Notes: generated from the sequence alone by a model not told the origin. A DNA stretch of 40,559 bases from Elainella sp. Prado103 (GCA_025454395.1 JALOOM010000036.1:1-40559), one strand, 5' to 3'. Counted from the stretch's first letter, positions 16,696 through 26,385 are shown. Translations and numbers: made by a program.

Positions 16696-18357
16696 TCATC
16701 GGCTAAAGCGTTGCCGCAATCGATCGATCAACTGATCCATTTCCGGCAATCCTAACCGCATGGCCAGCAGCACAAACACACCGAGACCAGCCGCCCCTGC
16801 TACCGCCAATTGCGTCAACTGTGGTAGAAGGCCCTCTGTCCCCAATCCTAGTTCCAAGCCCCAGCGCGTCAGCCAACTGACTCCTCCGGCACAAGCACTA
16901 ATAGCTGTGAGTTGAGCGATCGGTCTGCTCCAATCTCGCCAAGGCAGACCGGCAATTTTTCGATCGAGCACTAGCAGCAGCCAGATCATCGAGACAATGT
17001 TGACCCCTACCGTCGCTAACACCAACCCTGCTGCACCAAAGGGACGGATCAGCAGAAAATCCAGCAAGGCATTGAGAAAAATGTTGGCAATGCTGATCCG
17101 AAACGGTGTTTCCCCATCTCCCAGCGCGTAAAATACCCGCACTAATACATCGCGTCCCAGATAGAAAAACATCCCCACAGCGTAGGCGATCAGCACCTGG
17201 GTGACAATCAGGGAAGCCTGTTGATCGAAGGCAAACCGTTCATACACCACACGCACGATCGGAAAAGCCAACGCAATAATCAGGGCACTTAACGGCAACA
17301 TGGTTAAGGCAGTCAGGAGTAAGCCCTGGCGAATTCGCTGCTTTAGATCAGTCCAATTGGCTGGATCGGCCAAACGAGATAGGATCGGCAACAACGGGAC
17401 TAAAATCACATTGGAAATGATCCCCAATGGGGTTTGAACCAGTAAATTGGCATAGCCTAACGCGGCGGCGGCTTGCGGAATGAAGGAAGCGAAGAACAGA
17501 TCGGTATAAACGTTGATTTGTAGCATCCCTGACGAGAAGGTAGCTGGAGTCATAATCCGCAGCACATCTCGGACTCCAGGTTGCTGAAAGTTAAACCGCA
17601 ATCGAAATCGTCCTAACCCGGTTTTCCACTGGGCCGGCAACTGCACCAGCCACTGCAACACAGCCCCTGCCACCGTACTCCAGGCCAGTACCAACCCTCC
17701 CAGCAAGGCATATTCTGGAGCCGTAATTTGATCGCCCAGTTGGAATGCCAAAATGCCTAAGCCAATTAACACGGTCAGGCTAGAAAACAAGGGGCTGACG
17801 GAGGGAAGCCAATAATGATCGGCCGCATTTAGGGTGCCAAACCCGATGCCAATCAGCCCTGCCAACACGGCCATCGGAGCCATAATCCGAAACTGTTGGA
17901 TAGCGATCAGCCGTGTTTCTTGCCCGATCGCCGTTCTGCCCAATCCTGGAGCTACCAGATCGATCAGCGGATCGGCAAACAGAATTAAGCCTACCGTCAC
18001 GAGCAGCAACACCCCAACCACCAAAGTCGTGATCGTTTCAATCAGAGGTGCGGCTTCCTCATGCCTGCGTTTAGACAAAACACTGACGATCGCACTATGG
18101 AATGGGCCGTTGATTCCCCCCAGCAGAATCAGCAAAAACCCTGGAATCACATAGGCATAGTTGTAGGCATCGGCAGCCACCCCCACTCCAAACACTGCGG
18201 CGATCGCCTGCTGACGCAATAGCCCAAACACCTTACTGAGCAGCGTTGCAGCCGCCACAATTCCAGCAATTCCAGCAAACGATCGCGAAGATTTAGGTTC
18301 AGACACAGGCACAGAAAAGAGTTTACAAAACGTCTCAGTTGAGCAGCACTTCCCCAT
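16696..18357 (-). CDS. murJ: Lipid II flippase MurJ (MviN)
   Basis: A 553-residue polytopic membrane protein of the MOP superfamily. The family N-terminus is present (GIVAAATLLSKVFGLLRQQA, AVFGVGVAADAYNYAYVIPG, GGINGPFHSAIVSVL), and about 14 hydrophobic segments can be counted along it. MurJ moves lipid II across the inner membrane for peptidoglycan synthesis. The ATG at 18357 adds about 20 residues before the conserved region; a GTG further in is possible. It follows the transaldolase gene on the same strand, but a terminator and about 270 bases separate them. Confidence 0.95.
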   Translation of the reverse strand: MGKCCSTETFCKLFSVPVSEPKSSRSFAGIAGIVAAATLLSKVFGLLRQQAIAAVFGVGVAADAYNYAYVIPGFLLILLGGINGPFHSAIVSVLSKRRHEEAAPLIETITTLVVGVLLLVTVGLILFADPLIDLVAPGLGRTAIGQETRLIAIQQFRIMAPMAVLAGLIGIGFGTLNAADHYWLPSVSPLFSSLTVLIGLGILAFQLGDQITAPEYALLGGLVLAWSTVAGAVLQWLVQLPAQWKTGLGRFRLRFNFQQPGVRDVLRIMTPATFSSGMLQINVYTDLFFASFIPQAAAALGYANLLVQTPLGIISNVILVPLLPILSRLADPANWTDLKQRIRQGLLLTALTMLPLSALIIALAFPIVRVVYERFAFDQQASLIVTQVLIAYAVGMFFYLGRDVLVRVFYALGDGETPFRISIANIFLNALLDFLLIRPFGAAGLVLATVGVNIVSMIWLLLVLDRKIAGLPWRDWSRPIAQLTAISACAGGVSWLTRWGLELGLGTEGLLPQLTQLAVAGAAGLGVFVLLAMRLGLPEMDQLIDRLRQRFSR

Positions 18358-18626
18358 TTAAGCGCTAATTGGACGCGATTTAGCGACCCGGCCAAGGTAA
18401 TCTTGATGCCGATGGGAAGATTGCCAAGCTGGCTCTTGTGCTGGAAACCGATGCTGTGATCGTCGCTGCCAGGGAAATGGACTAACTTCAAACCCCTGTC
18501 CTGGTTACAGCCGGAGCAAAGCCTCAACCCAGGAGAGTGCAATTTGCCCGTTAAAAAACCCGGTAGTGGTTACCGGGTCTGAATGGATTGAGTCGAGTCT
18601 CCCCGCCTCTACAAGTTCGAGGGCAA
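18358..18626. other. Region between the transaldolase and murJ genes
   Basis: It holds the transaldolase terminator at 18554-18579 and presumably the murJ promoter. Short frames on both strands, including a plus-strand peptide containing GKIAKLALVLETDAVIVAA, match nothing I recognise. Confidence 0.4.
18554..18579 (-). terminator. Intrinsic terminator of the transaldolase gene
   Basis: On the minus strand ACCCGGTA pairs perfectly with TACCGGGT around the loop ACCAC and is followed by a T run. It lies 48 bases after the transaldolase stop codon. Confidence 0.9.
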
Positions 18627-19808
18627 TTAGCTAACCTGAGCAACTTTGAGAACTGCGCCTAATCCTGCCCCCATCTCCTCTGGCGTAATTTTGCCATCCT
18701 TATTCATATCTAGCGCATCAAACACGGCATCACTACCGAGCCATTCTTCGCGGGTAATAAAACCATCTCCATCTAAATCATAGACATGGAACATATCTTC
18801 AGTGGCATGGAGCAACGTATCGCTGCCTTCCAAGCGGGAGAGTCGAGATGCCAATAGGACTTCGAGGGTTTCGAGCGCTTTCGTAAAACCTTTAATCCCC
18901 TCATCCAACTTTTCAGATGCCATGCGATCGGCCACATGCATTTGATCGAAGGTTTCCTTGTCCATCGAGATCTTCTCAATCTCCATTGTGGTCGCTGCCG
19001 CCGGGTCAAGCTTCCGATCCAATTCACCAACGGTAGACTGCAATTCACCCAGGAGGGCAGGGGAGATCGTTAACAGATCACAACCGGCCAGTTCGATGAT
19101 TTCGCCAACATTGCGGAAACTCGCTCCCATCACTTCGGTGGTGTAACCAAACTTTTTGTAGTAGTTATAGATGCGGGTAACCGACTGCACCCCCGGATCT
19201 TCAGCCCCGACATAATCGCGACCTGTATCTTTTTTATACCAGTCGAGAATCCGACCGACAAAGGGAGAAATTAAGGTGATGCCTGCTTCAGCACAGGCGA
19301 TCGCTTGGTGGAGTCCAAATAACAGGGTTAAGTTACAATGAATCCCTTCTTTTTCTAAAACTTCTGCCGCCTTAATTCCTTCCCAAGTGGCCGCGATTTT
19401 GATCAGTACCCGCTCGCGATCGACACCTGCCGTTTCATATTGGGCAATTAGAGACCGAGCCTTGTTGATCGTTGCCTCCGTATCATAAGACAAGCGGGCA
19501 TCCACTTCGGTAGAAACGCGCTTAGGCACAATTTCGAGGATCTTCAAGCCAAAGGCAACCGCTAGTCGATCGAAGGCGAGGGTGACAATGTCTTGATCGG
19601 AAGCACCCGATCCGGCATCTTGTTTGGCTTTTTTCAGCGTTTCATCCACAATTTCCTGATACTCAGGCATTTGCGCGGCTGCTGTGATTAACGAAGGGTT
19701 GGTGGTGGCATCGCGAGGGGTAAATTTTTCGATCGCTTGGATATCCCCGGTATCGGCGACAACGACCGTCATTTCGCGCAGTTGCTCTAACAGATTTCTT
19801 TCAGCCAT
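18627..19808 (-). CDS. tal: Transaldolase fused to a C-terminal EF-hand pair
   Basis: A 393-residue protein from the ATG at 19808 ([15 protein letters not shown]), with AAGGATT six bases upstream. Residues 1-330 are a class I transaldolase of the pentose phosphate pathway: the DATTNPSL motif (33-40), the Schiff-base Lys137 in [12 protein letters not shown], and [18 protein letters not shown]. It moves a dihydroxyacetone unit between sugar phosphates. The C-terminal 50 residues hold two EF-hand loops, [12 protein letters not shown] at 344 and [12 protein letters not shown] at 367, both with canonical ligand positions. This fusion is known in cyanobacteria. Calcium control of the enzyme is a reasonable inference but is not shown here. 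Confidence 0.95.
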   Translation of the reverse strand: MAERNLLEQLREMTVVVADTGDIQAIEKFTPRDATTNPSLITAAAQMPEYQEIVDETLKKAKQDAGSGASDQDIVTLAFDRLAVAFGLKILEIVPKRVSTEVDARLSYDTEATINKARSLIAQYETAGVDRERVLIKIAATWEGIKAAEVLEKEGIHCNLTLLFGLHQAIACAEAGITLISPFVGRILDWYKKDTGRDYVGAEDPGVQSVTRIYNYYKKFGYTTEVMGASFRNVGEIIELAGCDLLTISPALLGELQSTVGELDRKLDPAAATTMEIEKISMDKETFDQMHVADRMASEKLDEGIKGFTKALETLEVLLASRLSRLEGSDTLLHATEDMFHVYDLDGDGFITREEWLGSDAVFDALDMNKDGKITPEEMGAGLGAVLKVAQVS

Positions 19809-19935
19809 CGGTTTAATCCTTCCGGTATTTGCTTTAGAGGCGAAGCGTGATTTTGGGTATCCTAAGCCCCAAAACTGAATTAAGGTTTCGATCAATCTTG
19901 TGCGATCAATCTCGATCGATTGACCTCATTAAACC

Positions 19936-19980
19936 GATCCAATGAGAACTGATCCAATGAGAATCGATCCAATGAGACTG
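19936..19980. repeat. 15-bp tandem repeat, three near-copies
   Basis: GATCCAATGAGAACT is followed by GATCCAATGAGAATC and GATCCAATGAGACTG, so the first 12 bases are identical in all three copies. It lies upstream of the transaldolase start. Confidence 0.85.
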
Positions 19981-20085
19981 AATCTGAATCCAGCCAGGCT
20001 AACCAACATGCTGAGTGTGATCCACTCAACCGTGTGATTGCACTACCCTCTTTCCCAACTTTTCTAACTACGGTTTCACTTGGTC

Positions 20086-20190
20086 ACGGTCTTACCAGTT
20101 ATGGTCTTACCAGTTATGGTCTTACCAGTTATGGTCTTACCAGTTATGGTCTTACCAGTTATGGTCTTACCAGTTATGGTCTTACCCAGT
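20086..20190. repeat. 15-bp tandem repeat, seven copies
   Basis: Five identical copies of ATGGTCTTACCAGTT lie at 20101-20175, with one slightly altered copy on each side. The array is about 240 bases upstream of the WD40 gene start. Identity of the central copies points to recent expansion. Confidence 0.95.
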
Positions 20191-20432
20191 CACCCTAGTG
20201 ATCCTAGCGTTGGATTGCAATGCACCTGAGCTTCTTTGCAAAGATTTCGGGATTCCAGGGGAGAAGGAGCCCGATTGGCAGCCTTGGCGATGATATCCAG
20301 CAACCTTCTGACTTCAGTCATCTTCTGAAATGCATCTCAAGCGATCGCTATGCCAAAAATTGACTCGTTGCAATAGCGAGAGCAATTCAGGCTAAGCTAA
20401 TCATCGTGCTGTTCGTGATTGCCCTGAAAATA

Positions 20433-23400
20433 ATGCGTGACCACTATGAAGTTGGTGGTAGTCTCAGACAAGATGCACCCAGTTATGTGACTCGGCAGGC
20501 TGATATCGACCTTTACAATGCCCTCCTGAATCGAGAGCTATGTTACGTTTTCAATGCTAGGCAGATGGGGAAATCTAGTCTGCGGGTGCGAATGCAAATG
20601 CAGCTAGAACAGCAGGGAATTCGTTGTGCCACCATTGATATGACTGGGCTCGGCAGCGAATATCTTACGCCGGAGCAGTGGTATAAAAGTCTCGCGGCTG
20701 ATCTGTTAAATAGTTTTCATCTATGGAATCAGATTAACTTCAAACAATGGTGGCAAACGCACAACGAGGTTTCTCCTTTGCGACGGTTGAGCCTGTTGCT
20801 TGAGGAAATTTTACACATTCATTGGCAACAAGAGCACCTCTTCATTTTCATTGATGAAATTGATACGCTGTTGAGCCTTCCCTTTGCAGTTGATGATTTC
20901 TTCGCCTGGATTCGCTATTGCTATAATCAACGGGCCCGCCAGGCAGATTATCAGCGGCTCAACTGGGTATTATTGGGGGTGACGGATCCAGCGGAATTGA
21001 TTCGCGATCGAACCAGAACTCCGTTTAACATTGGGCGAGCGATCGAGCTACGGGGCTTTCAACTCCATGAAGTTCAGCCCTTGATCGAAGGTTTGGTCGG
21101 GATTGTCACCGAACCAACCGTAATTATGCGAGAGATTCTGGCTTGGACAGGGGGGCAACCCTTCCTGACACAAAAGGTTTGTCGGCTCGTCTCTCAAACG
21201 GTGGAATTCAACCAAGCGGCACCATTGATGATTCCATCTGGCACAGAGGAGTTTTGGGTTGAGCAATTGGTGCGAACTCACCTGATTGAACATTGGCAAA
21301 GCCAAGATCAACCTGAACATTTGCGCACCATTCGCGATCGGCTCTTGCGCCAGGAGAAACGAGCAGGACGGCTCTTAGGCCTTTATCAGCAGATTCTTGA
21401 ATCTCACGGCGTGGCGATCGATGCCAATCCTGACCAAACCGAGTTGCTGTTATCTGGAATCGTCGAAAAGAAGCAGGATCGGCTGCGTATCAAAAATCGG
21501 ATTTACCAAGCAGTCTTTAACTTAGATTGGGTGCAAGAACAACTGAGTAAATTGCGTCCCTATTCTCAAACCTTTGATGCTTGGGTAGCCTCCCAACAAA
21601 CCGATCCCTCACGCCTTCTGCGAGGACAGGCCCTTTTGGATGCCCAACTATGGAGTCAGGATAAGCAGCTTAGCGATCTCGACTATCGTTTTTTGGCGGC
21701 CAGTGCCCAGTCCGATCGGCAAGAAGCACAACGGGCGATCGAGGCAGAACGAGCCCAAGAGATGCAAGTCTGGTTAATCAAAGAGCGTCAAACGGCCAAA
21801 CTGCAACGTCTGCTCATCGCCGGACTCAGTGCAACCCTCACGCTTGCGATCGGGATGAGTTTGCTGGCTTGGCGGCAGCATTTTGAGGCTCGTCTGAGCG
21901 AAATTGAAGCCCTTGTAGCTTCCTCGCGAGGCTTATTTGCAGCGAATCAACATCTTGATGCCATGGTCGCTGCTCTCAAGGCAGATCGACAGCAACAAAA
22001 GCTGATCAACCGGATCAAATTTCTCCAATTTATCCCTAAGCTGACCTACCTCGATCCATCCAAGACGAAACTCGCAACAGAAGTGGAAACTGTGCTCCGG
22101 CAAGCCATTTATGGATCGAATGAATTTAATCGCCTGATCGGACATCGCGGTGCGATCTTGAGTGTGGATATCAGTCCTGATGGCAAATTTTTAGCGACGG
22201 CCAGCAACGATAAAACGGTAAAAATTTGGCGACGGGATGGCTCTCTTTGGCAAACCCTCAATCATTCAGCCACCGTGCATCGAGTTGCATTTAGCCCGGA
22301 AAGCCAGCAGGTTGTTTCGGGCAGTTTAGATGGCACGCTCAGCCTCTGGAGCACCAATGGTCTGCGTTTAAAGGCAATTGATGCTCATCAAGCACCGATC
22401 TGGGGGGTGGATTTTAGTCCCAATGGTCAGCAGATTGCTTCAGCCAGTGGTGATGGGACAGTCAAACTGTGGAACCTTGACGGCACCCGATTAACCACCT
22501 TAACCGGACATACTAAATCGGTCTGGGCAGTGGCGTTTAGTCCAGATGGTCAACAGGTGGCGACCGCAGGGTTTGATACCACAGTCAAGTTATGGAGTGT
22601 TTCTGGCAAATTACTCCGAACTTTCTCAGGTCATCAGGGCCCGGTTTGGGATGTGGCTTTCTGCCCGCAAGCCAATTTGCTGATATCAGTGAGTGCTGAT
22701 CGCACGGCTAAACTCTGGCAGCCGAATGGCACCCTGGTGAGAACGATCGAAGGCAGTCGCTCGATCCTGGGGGTTGATTGCAGCGCCCAAGGTGACTATA
22801 TGGCGCTGAGCGGTCAAGACAATGTCGTTCAGATCTGGAAAGCCGATGGTACTTTCATCCGAGCCTTAAAACAACATGGTGCGGTGATTCGGGATGTGGC
22901 TCTGAGTATGGATGGCTTAATGGCGGCTTCCAGTAGTGATGATGGCACCGTCAAATTGTGGCAACGCAACCAATACTTGCTAAGACCGCTGTATGATCAC
23001 CAGGATACGATCTGGGAGATTGCAGTCAGTCCCGATGGCCAATGGATCGCCAGTGTCAGTGCAGACAGCACGCTCAAGCTCTGGCGATCGAATGGCACCC
23101 TCTGGAAGACGATCGACGGCAATATCGCAGGATTTCGGAGCGTCCGCTTCAGTCCTGATTCCCGCTGGATGGTGACAGGAGATGTGGGTCGAACCTTAAA
23201 ACTCTGGGATCTGGGCGATTCAGAAGCGGCTGAAGCGCGAGTCCGGTGGTCAGCCACTGCCCATCAAGCCAGTATCTATGCGGTGGCGATCAGTCCTGAT
23301 GGTCAACGCATTGCCTCTGCTGGCGATGATAAGACCATTAAGCTCTGGACTATGGAGGGCAAGCTGCTCCATAGCTTTCTGGCTCATCAGGAAAGAATTT

Positions 23401-23963
23401 GGCAACTCACCTTTAGCCCCCAAGGGGATCGCTTTGCCTCTGCCAGTGAAGACGGCACTGTCAAACTCTGGTATCTAGATGGCAAACCCATTGCCACCCT
23501 ACCAGCCCAAGGAGCCGTTTGGGGAGCTACCTTCACGCCCAACGGCGATCGACTCATTTCCGTCAGTCGGGACAATACCATCACCTTTTGGCAGGCAGAC
23601 GGCACTTTTTTGAAAACCATCTCTGCCCAAAGCCAAGGGGTCACTCGCGTTGCCTTCAGTCCCGATGGCACCACCTTCGCCACCGGCGGCATTGACAAGA
23701 CGGTGAAGCTCTGGAGTGCAACCGGCGAGTTGATCACTACACTGCCCGGACACCAAGGTATCGTTGTGAGTCTGTCCTTCAGTGCCGATGGTCAGTATTT
23801 AGTGTCTGGAAGCGATGAGGGCACTGTCATTTTGTGGGATTTGCCCGGCATTCGGGATCTAAACCCGAGAGTGTATGTCTGTGATTGGCTGCAAGATTAT
23901 CTCCGAACCAATACTGAAGTGGAAGCCGCCGATCGCCAGCTCTGCGAGCGAGTGACCGAATGA
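20433..23963 (+). CDS. AAA_35 ATPase-like domain, membrane segment and 14 WD40 repeats
   Basis: A 1176-residue protein from the ATG at 20433 (MRDHYEVGGSLRQDAPSYV), where AAA_35 homology begins. Residues 1-370 are the AAA-like domain, with a P-loop at 41-50 (NARQMGKSSL) and a Walker B with DEID at 137-144. A hydrophobic segment at about 457-480 (LLIAGLSATLTLAIGMSLLA) probably anchors it. I count 14 WD40 units from about residue 565 to 1140, enough for two seven-bladed propellers, many ending in the KLW form. The C-terminus (VCDWLQDYLRTN) is shared by related cyanobacterial proteins. Such proteins are assumed to be NTP-dependent sensors or scaffolds; the specific role is unknown. It overlaps the next gene by four bases. 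Confidence 0.88.
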   Translation: MRDHYEVGGSLRQDAPSYVTRQADIDLYNALLNRELCYVFNARQMGKSSLRVRMQMQLEQQGIRCATIDMTGLGSEYLTPEQWYKSLAADLLNSFHLWNQINFKQWWQTHNEVSPLRRLSLLLEEILHIHWQQEHLFIFIDEIDTLLSLPFAVDDFFAWIRYCYNQRARQADYQRLNWVLLGVTDPAELIRDRTRTPFNIGRAIELRGFQLHEVQPLIEGLVGIVTEPTVIMREILAWTGGQPFLTQKVCRLVSQTVEFNQAAPLMIPSGTEEFWVEQLVRTHLIEHWQSQDQPEHLRTIRDRLLRQEKRAGRLLGLYQQILESHGVAIDANPDQTELLLSGIVEKKQDRLRIKNRIYQAVFNLDWVQEQLSKLRPYSQTFDAWVASQQTDPSRLLRGQALLDAQLWSQDKQLSDLDYRFLAASAQSDRQEAQRAIEAERAQEMQVWLIKERQTAKLQRLLIAGLSATLTLAIGMSLLAWRQHFEARLSEIEALVASSRGLFAANQHLDAMVAALKADRQQQKLINRIKFLQFIPKLTYLDPSKTKLATEVETVLRQAIYGSNEFNRLIGHRGAILSVDISPDGKFLATASNDKTVKIWRRDGSLWQTLNHSATVHRVAFSPESQQVVSGSLDGTLSLWSTNGLRLKAIDAHQAPIWGVDFSPNGQQIASASGDGTVKLWNLDGTRLTTLTGHTKSVWAVAFSPDGQQVATAGFDTTVKLWSVSGKLLRTFSGHQGPVWDVAFCPQANLLISVSADRTAKLWQPNGTLVRTIEGSRSILGVDCSAQGDYMALSGQDNVVQIWKADGTFIRALKQHGAVIRDVALSMDGLMAASSSDDGTVKLWQRNQYLLRPLYDHQDTIWEIAVSPDGQWIASVSADSTLKLWRSNGTLWKTIDGNIAGFRSVRFSPDSRWMVTGDVGRTLKLWDLGDSEAAEARVRWSATAHQASIYAVAISPDGQRIASAGDDKTIKLWTMEGKLLHSFLAHQERIWQLTFSPQGDRFASASEDGTVKLWYLDGKPIATLPAQGAVWGATFTPNGDRLISVSRDNTITFWQADGTFLKTISAQSQGVTRVAFSPDGTTFATGGIDKTVKLWSATGELITTLPGHQGIVVSLSFSADGQYLVSGSDEGTVILWDLPGIRDLNPRVYVCDWLQDYLRTNTEVEAADRQLCERVTE

Positions 23964-24589
23964 CTCATCCCATGAAACATCCTCCCTACTGGCAATCCCC
24001 GGTGTTTGGGTACGTTGTGCTGGTCAGTCTGAGCATCTTGCTGACCCGCTTTTTTCATTTGGTGCTGCTCAATTGGCTCACCCTCTTTTTATTGCCCTTG
24101 TTCTGGCTCCTGTTGCTCGGATTGGTTGCGATCGGGCTGATCTGGTCGATCGGTTTTTATCTGAGTGCAGCTCCCATCGGTCAACATCGCGGGGGGCGAT
24201 CGGTGCCGTTGATGCTACAAATCGCGATTGTGCCGATCGCATTGGGACTACCGCTTGAGCAACTCTGGCTTACCTACAACTTCCATCGCTATCTGCCAGC
24301 TCGCCAGCAAGTCGTGGAACTGATTGAAACCAATCGACTGGGTTCAGGTATGTTTGCCTTGCCGGATGTTTATCGAGCCACCTCGATGGGCGGTCGCGAA
24401 GTTCAGGTGTTGTCTTGGCAGGGCAACTCCTATGTCCTGTTTTTTACGATGCAGATCTTTGGTGGAGCGGCTGGATTCATCTATAGCGAAAATGATATAC
24501 CGCCACCTGATGCCCTATTTGCAGGCTATCAAATGGTTCAAAAACGCCCGATTCAACCCCATTGGTACTATATCCAGATTGGGGATTAA
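23960..24589 (+). CDS. Membrane protein of unknown function, coupled to the AAA_35-WD40 gene
   Basis: A 209-residue protein that I do not recognise. Its N-terminal half has about three hydrophobic segments (FGYVVLVSLSILLTRFF, LTLFLLPLFWLLLLGLVAIG, MLQIAIVPIALGLPLEQLWL). The C-terminal half is soluble (GSGMFALPDVYRATSMGGRE to QPHWYYIQIGD). Its ATG overlaps the stop of the WD40 gene (ATGA), and the DUF2809 gene follows 15 bases later. Translation is thus coupled to that of the large protein, which suggests that the two act together at the membrane. Confidence 0.75.
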   Translation: MTHPMKHPPYWQSPVFGYVVLVSLSILLTRFFHLVLLNWLTLFLLPLFWLLLLGLVAIGLIWSIGFYLSAAPIGQHRGGRSVPLMLQIAIVPIALGLPLEQLWLTYNFHRYLPARQQVVELIETNRLGSGMFALPDVYRATSMGGREVQVLSWQGNSYVLFFTMQIFGGAAGFIYSENDIPPPDALFAGYQMVQKRPIQPHWYYIQIGD

Positions 24590-24604
24590 ACAAGGAAATC
24601 GTAA

Positions 24605-25009
24605 ATGTTTTTTTATCCTAAATACTTTTACTACGCCATACTCTTGTTTGTGACTGAGGTTTATATTGCTCTGTTCTTCAACGATCGCATCATTCGGCAT
24701 TGGGTTGGGGATGTGCTAGTGATCCTGCTGATCTACTGTTTCCTGCGCACCTTCTGGAAAATTCGGGTCACTCCAGCGATCGTTGGCGTGTTTGGCTTTG
24801 CCTGCGGGATCGAAGTCTTGCAGGCGTTTGACCTTGTCGGGCGGTTAGGGCTGCGCCACAATCGACTGGTTGCCACCGTTTTGGGTACAACCTTTGATTG
24901 GAAAGATATTCTGGCTTATGCGCTGGGAGCGGCGATCGTGCTGGTTTGGGAACATCGTAGCGGTAGCGGCAAGGGGAATGAGCAAAGCGGCAGGCAAAAC
25001 AACGTATGA
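24605..25009 (+). CDS. DUF2809 membrane protein
   Basis: A 134-residue protein with about four membrane segments. The DUF2809 pattern is present: VGDVLVILLIYCFLRTFW, FGFACGIEVLQAFDLVGRLG, LGTTFDWKDILAYALGA. An AAGGAAA Shine-Dalgarno precedes the ATG. It is the last gene of the three-gene operon with the AAA_35-WD40 protein. Function is unknown. The stop lies 12 bases from the stop of the convergent phosphatase gene. Confidence 0.85.
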   Translation: MFFYPKYFYYAILLFVTEVYIALFFNDRIIRHWVGDVLVILLIYCFLRTFWKIRVTPAIVGVFGFACGIEVLQAFDLVGRLGLRHNRLVATVLGTTFDWKDILAYALGAAIVLVWEHRSGSGKGNEQSGRQNNV

Positions 25010-25021
25010 GGACAGCGAACC

Positions 25022-26083
25022 CTATCCTTCTCCCCGGCTAGATTGGATCGGGCTAGATTGGATCGCTCCCAGTTGGTCAGCAGGCAACAGGATCCGCATC
25101 ATCTGTAACCACTGATCCGGGGTGGATAGGATTTTTTGAAGTAATTCGGGAGTTAACTGCCCAGCATTCGCCTGATCCAAAAGAGTCGCATAGGGAAGGT
25201 CGTGAGCCTGTTTTTTGAAGCCATCGGCACCATATTGGGTAATCAAGTCTGCGAGCTTGGCTTCAACTTGACGAATTGCGATCGGGGCAAGGGAGAGTAA
25301 ATTATTCATCCATTGCCGTTTTTGAGCCATAAAGACTGACAGATCCGAATAGGGAGCCCCCTGATACTCTTCACACATCGCCTTAATTTTGTCCCATTGG
25401 TAGCTATCCCAGGGTTTCGCTTGCATGACTGGCAATTGCCATTTCGCGATTTCTTCGCGCCAGTAATCTTTTGGCGATCGTACCTGCACGATCTCAAAAC
25501 CGGGCAGAATCACGGCAGTTAAGTTCCCGCCATGGCAGGCTCCTGTGTCAATTCCGTAGATTTTTTGTGTCGTAATGAGCGGACTATCTCCCACAACATG
25601 GTGCCCCACGATGACCGGCTTGGCTCCCGTGTAGGAGTGACTCCAGTAGATTTGCCCATAGCGTCTTTCTAGGTATTTTTCATCGGCTATGCAACCGCAG
25701 AGCACTTCTTCCCGTTGTTGAGCCATGGGAATATCACTTTCGACCGCAGCATGAACCAAAATAGCTGCCTCTAGTTCATGGTAATAAGGTAAGGTGCTGA
25801 CCCAGTTGAGAAATTCGTGATAGCGCTCACCAAACTGTAGCCTGACGATTTCTTGCGAATAGGAAAGGGTTTGCCGCAGGTGCTTGCGTTCATGGTTGCC
25901 CATCAGCACGATCGTGTTAGGACGATTTTTCAGCAGGTCATACACTTTGACAGAATCCGGACCGCGATCGACGATATCCCCCAAAGAAATTAAACAATCT
26001 GCTGCCGTGAGTTGCACTTTTTCCAGCAACTTGACCAGTTCTGTATAACAACCATGGATATCGCCAACGACGATTGTGCGCAT
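25022..26083 (-). CDS. PPP-family metallophosphoesterase (Ser/Thr phosphatase or ApaH-like)
   Basis: A 353-residue protein. The metal-site motifs of PPP phosphatases are all present near the N-terminus: GDIHG (8-12), GDIVDRGP and GNHE (with following RKHL), plus the later VVGHHVVGDSP and GIDTGACHGG. The substrate could be phosphoproteins or dinucleoside tetraphosphates; motifs alone do not separate the two. The C-terminal 150 residues are an extension beyond the catalytic core and end in a duplicated SSPIQSS, encoded by a 15-bp tandem repeat at 25036-25065. It converges with the DUF2809 gene. Confidence 0.9.
   Translation of the reverse strand: MRTIVVGDIHGCYTELVKLLEKVQLTAADCLISLGDIVDRGPDSVKVYDLLKNRPNTIVLMGNHERKHLRQTLSYSQEIVRLQFGERYHEFLNWVSTLPYYHELEAAILVHAAVESDIPMAQQREEVLCGCIADEKYLERRYGQIYWSHSYTGAKPVIVGHHVVGDSPLITTQKIYGIDTGACHGGNLTAVILPGFEIVQVRSPKDYWREEIAKWQLPVMQAKPWDSYQWDKIKAMCEEYQGAPYSDLSVFMAQKRQWMNNLLSLAPIAIRQVEAKLADLITQYGADGFKKQAHDLPYATLLDQANAGQLTPELLQKILSTPDQWLQMMRILLPADQLGAIQSSPIQSSRGEG
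25036..25065. repeat. 15-bp duplication at the phosphatase 3' end
   Basis: GGCTAGATTGGATCG occurs twice head to tail, starting 14 bases inside the stop-proximal end of the gene. It encodes the repeated QSSPIQSS at the C-terminus. Confidence 0.9.
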
Positions 26084-26385
26084 TGTTCCGGCTCAACGAC
26101 TTGTTTCAGCTCAACGATGCAGCTTCAGACAAGCAGAAAGTGCAACGCCAAAGCTTTAGGTTCGCTTCAGGTTTAGGGACAACGGCTAGCCAGCAAGATT
26201 GTGTTGATCCACCTAATCAGGCTCCCGTAAGAAAATGCCCATCTTAAAATCTTACAAAATTTAGGGCAAAATTTAGGGGGTGCTTTACCAGGTTCGCCTT
26301 TCAGCAAGCTTTTCTTGCGCTCCAGCTTGCGAATTGGCTTTCTCGCTAGTGATATTCGCCAGTGATATTCGCCCTATGCCTTTTT
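26084..26385. other. Intergenic region upstream of the phosphatase
   Basis: It should hold the promoter of the phosphatase gene on the minus strand. Short direct repeats are visible (CAAAATTTAGGG near 26256-26278 and AGTGATATTCGCC near 26348-26372). No gene was recognised. Confidence 0.4.

Larger units (their letters stand above)
19809..20432. other. Intergenic region with two tandem repeats
   Basis: This lies between the divergent transaldolase and WD40 genes and should carry both promoters. It contains three near-copies of GATCCAATGAGAACT at 19936-19980 and a seven-copy array at 20086-20190. A HIP1 octamer is at 20341. No gene or structured RNA was recognised. Confidence 0.5.

Noticed and set aside
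18147-18542. Minus-strand frame of 131 codons upstream of and overlapping murJ
   Set aside because: It shares the murJ region in another phase and has a Cys/Leu/Arg-rich composition with no family match.
20086-20190. Possible CRISPR array
   Set aside because: The units are directly adjacent with no spacers; no cas genes are present. The same holds for all other arrays here.
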